From NCBI RefSeq assembly GCF_030124375.1, contig NZ_JASKLS010000001.1, positions 1-64,000 of the forward strand: a stretch of 64,000 bases of DNA, written 5' to 3'. This document shows positions 60,679-64,000 of this stretch, piece by piece; the stretch's first letter is position 1; each line of letters starts with the position of its first letter. The position numbers and the translations under genes were made by a program. This DNA comes from Sinorhizobium sp. 6-70 (GTDB taxonomy: Bacteria > Pseudomonadota > Alphaproteobacteria > Rhizobiales > Rhizobiaceae). The notes beneath the pieces are model-generated. The model was given only the letters and a program-made list of their open reading frames with translations. It had not been told where the DNA came from and made no database searches.

Positions 60679-61926
60679 ATGAAGCAGGATGTTGAAAATG
60701 CAGCGCTCGCGCTCCGTGAAATCTTTCCGGCGACGCCACTGCAGCTCAACGATCACCTCAGTGCCCGCTACGGTGCGACAGTCTATCTGAAGCGCGAGGA
60801 TCTCTCGCCCGTGCGCTCCTACAAAATCCGCGGCGCCTTCAACTTCTTCCGCAAGGCGCTTGCCGCCGGGGCTGCGGGAAAGACCTTCGTCTGTGCTTCG
60901 GCCGGAAACCACGCGCAGGGCTTTGCTTTTGTCTGCCGTCACTTCGGCGTTCCGGGCGTCGTCTTCATGCCGGTGACGACGCCGCAGCAGAAGATAGACA
61001 AGACTCGCATGTTTGGCGGCGAGTTCATTTCCATCCGGCTCGTCGGCGACATTTTCGACCAGTGCTATCAGGCGGCTCGCGACCATGTCGAAGCGATTGC
61101 CGGCGTCATGGTCCCGCCTTTCGACCATGCGGACATCATCGAGGGGCAGGCAACTGTAGCCGCCGAAATAGCCGAGCAGCTGCCGGAAGCCGTCGTTCCC
61201 GATCTCGTCGCCCTGCCGGTCGGCGGTGGCGGGTTATCCGCCGGCGTCACCGGCTATCTCGCCGACACGCTTTCGACCGATCGTTTCGTATTTTGCGAGC
61301 CGGCGGGAGCGCCAAGCCTGAAGCGGAGCCTAGAGGCCGGCAGCGTGATCACGCTCGACCAGGTGGACAATTTCGTCGACGGGGCGGCTGTCGCGCGCGT
61401 TGGCGACTTGAACTTTGCTGCGCTGGCTGCCTTTGCGCCGGAGCAGGTGATGTTGCTGCCGGAGAATGCGATTTGCCTGACGATCATAGACATGCTGAAC
61501 GTCGAGGGCGTGGTTCTGGAGCCGGCGGGTGCGCTTTCCATAGCTGCGCTAGAGATCCTCGGGCGCGAACGACTGGAAGGCAAGACGGTGGTTGCCGTCG
61601 TATCCGGAGGCAATTTCGACTTCGAACGCCTTCCCGATGTCAAGGAGCGGGCGATGCGGCATGCAGGGCTCAAGAAATATTTCATCCTGCGCATGGCCCA
61701 GCGCCCCGGCGCGTTACGCGATTTCCTTAATCTGCTTGGCGACGAGGACGATATTGCCCGGTTCGAGTATTTGAAGAAGTCGGCGCGCAATTTCGGCTCG
61801 GTCCTCATCGGCATAGAGACTAGGCACGCAGAAAACTTCCCGGCTCTGAAGGCGCGTTTCGACGCGGCTGGCCTGCGCTACCAGGACATTACCGAGAACG
61901 AGATTCTCGCCAATCTCGTCATTTGA
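60679..61926 (+). CDS. ilvA: Threonine ammonia-lyase (threonine dehydratase)
   Basis: 415 residues. It is a PLP enzyme: VYLKREDLSPVRSYKIRGAFNF contains the PLP lysine, then FVCASAGNHAQGFAFVCRHF and LVALPVGGGGLSAGVTGYL (phosphate-binding glycines). The C-terminal ~80 residues (KYFILRMAQRPGALRDFLNLLG) form an ACT-like regulatory domain. The enzyme deaminates threonine to 2-oxobutyrate in isoleucine synthesis. The length and the single ACT-like domain differ from the ~510-residue two-domain E. coli IlvA. A GTG directly precedes the ATG at 60679. It is divergent from trkH. Confidence 0.9.
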   Translation: MKQDVENAALALREIFPATPLQLNDHLSARYGATVYLKREDLSPVRSYKIRGAFNFFRKALAAGAAGKTFVCASAGNHAQGFAFVCRHFGVPGVVFMPVTTPQQKIDKTRMFGGEFISIRLVGDIFDQCYQAARDHVEAIAGVMVPPFDHADIIEGQATVAAEIAEQLPEAVVPDLVALPVGGGGLSAGVTGYLADTLSTDRFVFCEPAGAPSLKRSLEAGSVITLDQVDNFVDGAAVARVGDLNFAALAAFAPEQVMLLPENAICLTIIDMLNVEGVVLEPAGALSIAALEILGRERLEGKTVVAVVSGGNFDFERLPDVKERAMRHAGLKKYFILRMAQRPGALRDFLNLLGDEDDIARFEYLKKSARNFGSVLIGIETRHAENFPALKARFDAAGLRYQDITENEILANLVI

Positions 61927-61950
61927 TCTCTGCGTCTACCGCGCCGCGCG

Positions 61951-62058
61951 TCTAGAGCGCCGTGCGTTCAAGTGAACGCACAAGGGACGCTCTAGTACTT
62001 TGATTCTAGAGCATCTTATCCGCTTTCAGTGATTCCACTTGAAAGCGGGATGCTCTAG
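61951..62058. repeat. Two adjacent CTAGAGC palindromic elements
   Basis: The first runs CTAGAGCGCCGTGCGTTCA to TGAACGCACAAGGGACGCTCTAG. The second runs CTAGAGCATCTTATCCGCTTTCA to TGAAAGCGGGATGCTCTAG. Both share the CTAGAGC ends of the larger mosaic copies. They lie between ilvA and the HlyU-like gene. Confidence 0.75.
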
Positions 62059-62060
62059 TC

Positions 62061-62099
62061 AGACGCGCAGGGGACGCGGTAGCACTCTGAATTGCTGCG
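62061..62099. repeat. RIME-like element, inverted partial copy
   Basis: GACGCGCAGGGGACGCGG followed by TAGCACTCTGAATTGCTGC is the reverse complement of the GCAGCAATTC / GTGCTACAGCG module at 51.48 kb. Confidence 0.7.
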
Positions 62100-62162
62100 G
62101 TGGACGGCATTGCCGCGCACTTAGCCTTTGACAGCGCCAGCGGCCACGGCTAACCATGAGAC

Positions 62163-62486
62163 ATGGCATCGTTTTTCTCGAAATTGTTCGGCTTCTCCGG
62201 TGGTGGTTCCAAAGAAGAAACGGCGCAGGCCGCCGGCAAGACGGAATCCTATGGGGATTGCTTGATCCGCGCCACTCCGATGCGCGAGGGACCGCAATAT
62301 CGCCTGGCAGGCAGCATCGAAAAGACGATGCCCGATGCCGGCGTAAAGGTGCGCACCTTCATTCGCGCCGACCTTTTCGCGTCCGAACAGGATGCGATCG
62401 ATGCGGCTCTCAGAAAGGGCCGGCAGATCGTCGATGAGCAACGCGCCGCGCTCTTTCAGGACGACTCGCCATCCAGGCCGGTGTAA
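62163..62486 (+). CDS. HlyU family protein
   Basis: 107 residues. The HlyU domain fills the second half: YGDCLIRATPMREGPQYRLAGSIEK, KVRTFIRADLFASEQDAIDAALRKGRQIVDE and a final LFQDD. The N-terminus (MASFFSKLFGFSGGGSKEE) is the usual lead. The name comes from a Vibrio hemolysin activator, but this alphaproteobacterial branch has no proven regulatory role. It stands alone between mosaic elements. Confidence 0.85.
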   Translation: MASFFSKLFGFSGGGSKEETAQAAGKTESYGDCLIRATPMREGPQYRLAGSIEKTMPDAGVKVRTFIRADLFASEQDAIDAALRKGRQIVDEQRAALFQDDSPSRPV

Positions 62487-62561
62487 CGCCAGCGTCGCCA
62501 GGCGCCAGTCGATGAATATCCTCGCATAATGCCGGTTTAGAGAGTTTTTCTCAACGTTTGC

Positions 62562-62667
62562 GTTAGATCATTTCATGTTTTATTGAAACACTGAAATGAT
62601 CTAACTCGTTGAAACTACGCAATTCCGGACAAAAAACCGTTACACACCTTTTCTGGAATTGCCCTAG
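62562..62667. repeat. Palindromic mosaic element
   Basis: The same module order as at 44956-45101: GTTAGATCATTTCATG, TGAAACACTGAAATGATCTAAC, GAAACTACGCAATTCCGG, AACCGTTACACACC and TTTCTGGAATTGCCCTAG. It abuts no stop codon; the next gene ends 85 bases away. Confidence 0.8.
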
Positions 62668-62751
62668 CTTCCGACTGCGCGTCGCGTCCGGCGGCAAGAT
62701 TCTGAACGCGAATACGGCGGGCGGCTTCTCAATATAGCGCGTGTCGACGTC

Positions 62752-64000
62752 TCAGAGCTTAATACAGAATCGGGCGAATCCCTCCGCGCTTTCGCCGGCG
62801 TCTTCGATCGCCACGGCTTTTACCTGCGACAGGAACTGTCTCGCCTTGGGGCTACTGTCGAAAACCACGCTCGTGTCCTTGAGCGGTACAAATCTCCAGT
62901 TCGCATCGGCCGACGGGTTGATCGTTCCCTGTTCGACGATGTAGCGGACGATGACATCGCGATTGGTGTCTGGCGCGACGAAGATCACCTTGTCGGAAGC
63001 GATATCGGGGAAGTTGCCGCCACCACCGGCGCGATAGTTGTTGGTTGCCACTACGAACCTTTGCGTGGGATCGATCGGCTTGCCGTCGAATTGCAGGTTC
63101 TGGATGCGTTTTGCCGCGGCACTCACCAGATTGCCGTCCTTGTCGAACTTCGCCGGTTGCGAGAGGTCGATCTCATAGGTGACGCCGTCGATCACGTCGA
63201 AATTGTAGGACGGAAAGCCGGCGTTGATCAGCTCCGCGTCAACAGTTCCTGGAGCAACCTGATTGAAGATTCCGGCCGACATTTCGAGCCAATTGCGCAC
63301 CTGGTCCCCATTGATGACGACGGCCTGTACCGTGTTCGGATAGAGGTAGAGATCGGCAACGTTCTTGATGGCAATGTCGCCTGCCGGCACATCGGTATAA
63401 TAGTCGGCGCCGCCGCGACCGCCGGCCTTGAAGGGAGCCGCCGCGGACAAAACCGGCAAGTCCTTGTGCTCCGTGTCCTTGAGCATGTCGCGGATGTACC
63501 AGATCTGCGCCTGGCTGACGATCTGGACCGACGGGTCGTCGGCGACAAGGGCGAAGTAGGAATAAAGCGGTGCCGAGGTCTTGCCGACCGGCGTGCGGAT
63601 ATAGGCAAGTGTCGCCTCGTGGTCCTTCGCTGAAGCTGCCAACACCTCCGGCTTGTCGCCGACTTCCGCGATGACCTTTTTCTCTTCCCGCCGGTAGATG
63701 GGGCGAGCTTCGCTCGTCGAACTGATCACCCGCCACGCGTTACCGTCACGCTCGAGAAGCAGGTCGATCAGGCCGAGATGCGAGCCCCAGAAGCCGCCCA
63801 TCACGCCCGGCTTGCCGGAAATCAGCCCTTTCGTGTTGTCGACACCGGCGAAGCCCTCGAATTTGGGTCCGGGAAAGTCGAGGTGGCTGTGGCCGGTCAC
63901 AATGGCGTCGATGCCGTCGATGGCAGCCAACGGTACTGATGCATTTTCGAGGTTTTCGGCATAGCTCTGCTGTCCGATTCCGGAGTGGGAAAGTGCGACG
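62752..64000 (-). CDS. cpdB: 2',3'-cyclic-nucleotide 2'-phosphodiesterase / 3'-nucleotidase, 3' part
   Basis: The frame runs off the window; about 416 C-terminal residues are seen. They include the end of the calcineurin-like metallophosphatase domain (DAIVTGHSHLDFPGP, with the GHSH metal motif) and the full 5'-nucleotidase C-terminal domain (YTDVPAGDIAIKNVADLYLYPNT, LEMSAGIFNQV, VDGVTYEIDLSQ-like and FVVATNNYRAGGGGNFP). This is the layout of periplasmic CpdB, which salvages nucleotides from cyclic or 3' phosphates. The signal peptide and metal ligands at the N-terminus lie outside, so CpdB is preferred over UshA by the TNNYRAGGGGNFP pattern only. Confidence 0.85.
   Translation of the reverse strand, partial: VALSHSGIGQQSYAENLENASVPLAAIDGIDAIVTGHSHLDFPGPKFEGFAGVDNTKGLISGKPGVMGGFWGSHLGLIDLLLERDGNAWRVISSTSEARPIYRREEKKVIAEVGDKPEVLAASAKDHEATLAYIRTPVGKTSAPLYSYFALVADDPSVQIVSQAQIWYIRDMLKDTEHKDLPVLSAAAPFKAGGRGGADYYTDVPAGDIAIKNVADLYLYPNTVQAVVINGDQVRNWLEMSAGIFNQVAPGTVDAELINAGFPSYNFDVIDGVTYEIDLSQPAKFDKDGNLVSAAAKRIQNLQFDGKPIDPTQRFVVATNNYRAGGGGNFPDIASDKVIFVAPDTNRDVIVRYIVEQGTINPSADANWRFVPLKDTSVVFDSSPKARQFLSQVKAVAIEDAGESAEGFARFCIKL

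Overview
The window is chromosomal DNA from an alphaproteobacterium of the Rhizobiaceae, most likely Sinorhizobium/Ensifer. This is inferred from a rhizobial-type phosphatidylcholine synthase (Pcs), BA14K and IalB family proteins, a double cold-shock-domain protein, an Omp25/31-like beta-barrel protein, GGAAC-type general-stress promoters, and many copies of short palindromic intergenic mosaic elements (RIME-like) typical of this genus. No database search was possible; all family names come from motifs read in the translated sequence.

Layout. 0-4.7 kb: tRNA-Glu, a lipoprotein M15-type peptidase, glyoxalase I (gloA) with its terminator, a double cold-shock protein coupled to a DUF192 protein, tRNA-Pro, a complex I accessory subunit and tRNA-Arg. 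4.7-13.5 kb is the least conserved part: a fatty acid/sterol hydroxylase family protein, then loosely packed small exported or membrane proteins (Gln/Pro-rich DUF1236 protein, BA14K protein, QPATP-repeat protein, small membrane proteins), an outer membrane beta-barrel protein, a GlxA-type AraC regulator and a small exported protein. Four of these transcription units have a well-placed GGAAC-N18/19-TT promoter, so the region looks like part of the EcfG/RpoE2 general stress regulon. 13.8-24.9 kb: tRNA-Lys, ccdA, an AEC-family permease, a UbiH-type hydroxylase, pcs, a quinone oxidoreductase, a complete BMP-type (nucleoside-like) ABC importer and a GntR regulator. 25-32 kb: a CNNM/CorC-type membrane protein and, on the minus strand, ppiD-trpD-trpC-moaC-moeA with 1-base overlaps from trpC onward. 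32-45 kb: a Na/Pi cotransporter, glmU, glmS, a GNAT acetyltransferase, a DUF502 protein, then recG (minus) opposite sdhE and mfd (plus). 45-51.5 kb: a DsbA/FrnE-like protein, an orphan YejA-like binding protein, IalB, hspQ, and glnB-glnA behind a sigma-54 promoter with a distal NtrC-like site. 51.7-64 kb: NAD(P)HX repair enzyme, gpt, a CinA-like domain protein, wrbA, several small proteins including a translationally coupled pair, tRNA-Leu, a HAD phosphatase, an exported protein, a TrkH-type potassium transporter, threonine ammonia-lyase, a HlyU-like protein and the 3' part of a cpdB-type periplasmic nucleotidase.

Most of the window is ordinary core genome. The points most worth following are the stress-promoter cluster, mosaic elements that supply the stop codons of three genes, a duplicated terminator-linked element (6.7 and 26.4 kb) with a conserved LTTDxLA-coding block, the glnBA control region split by a mosaic repeat, and an overlooked 57-residue gene coupled to its neighbour. 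I found no CRISPR array, insertion sequence, prophage or defence island.
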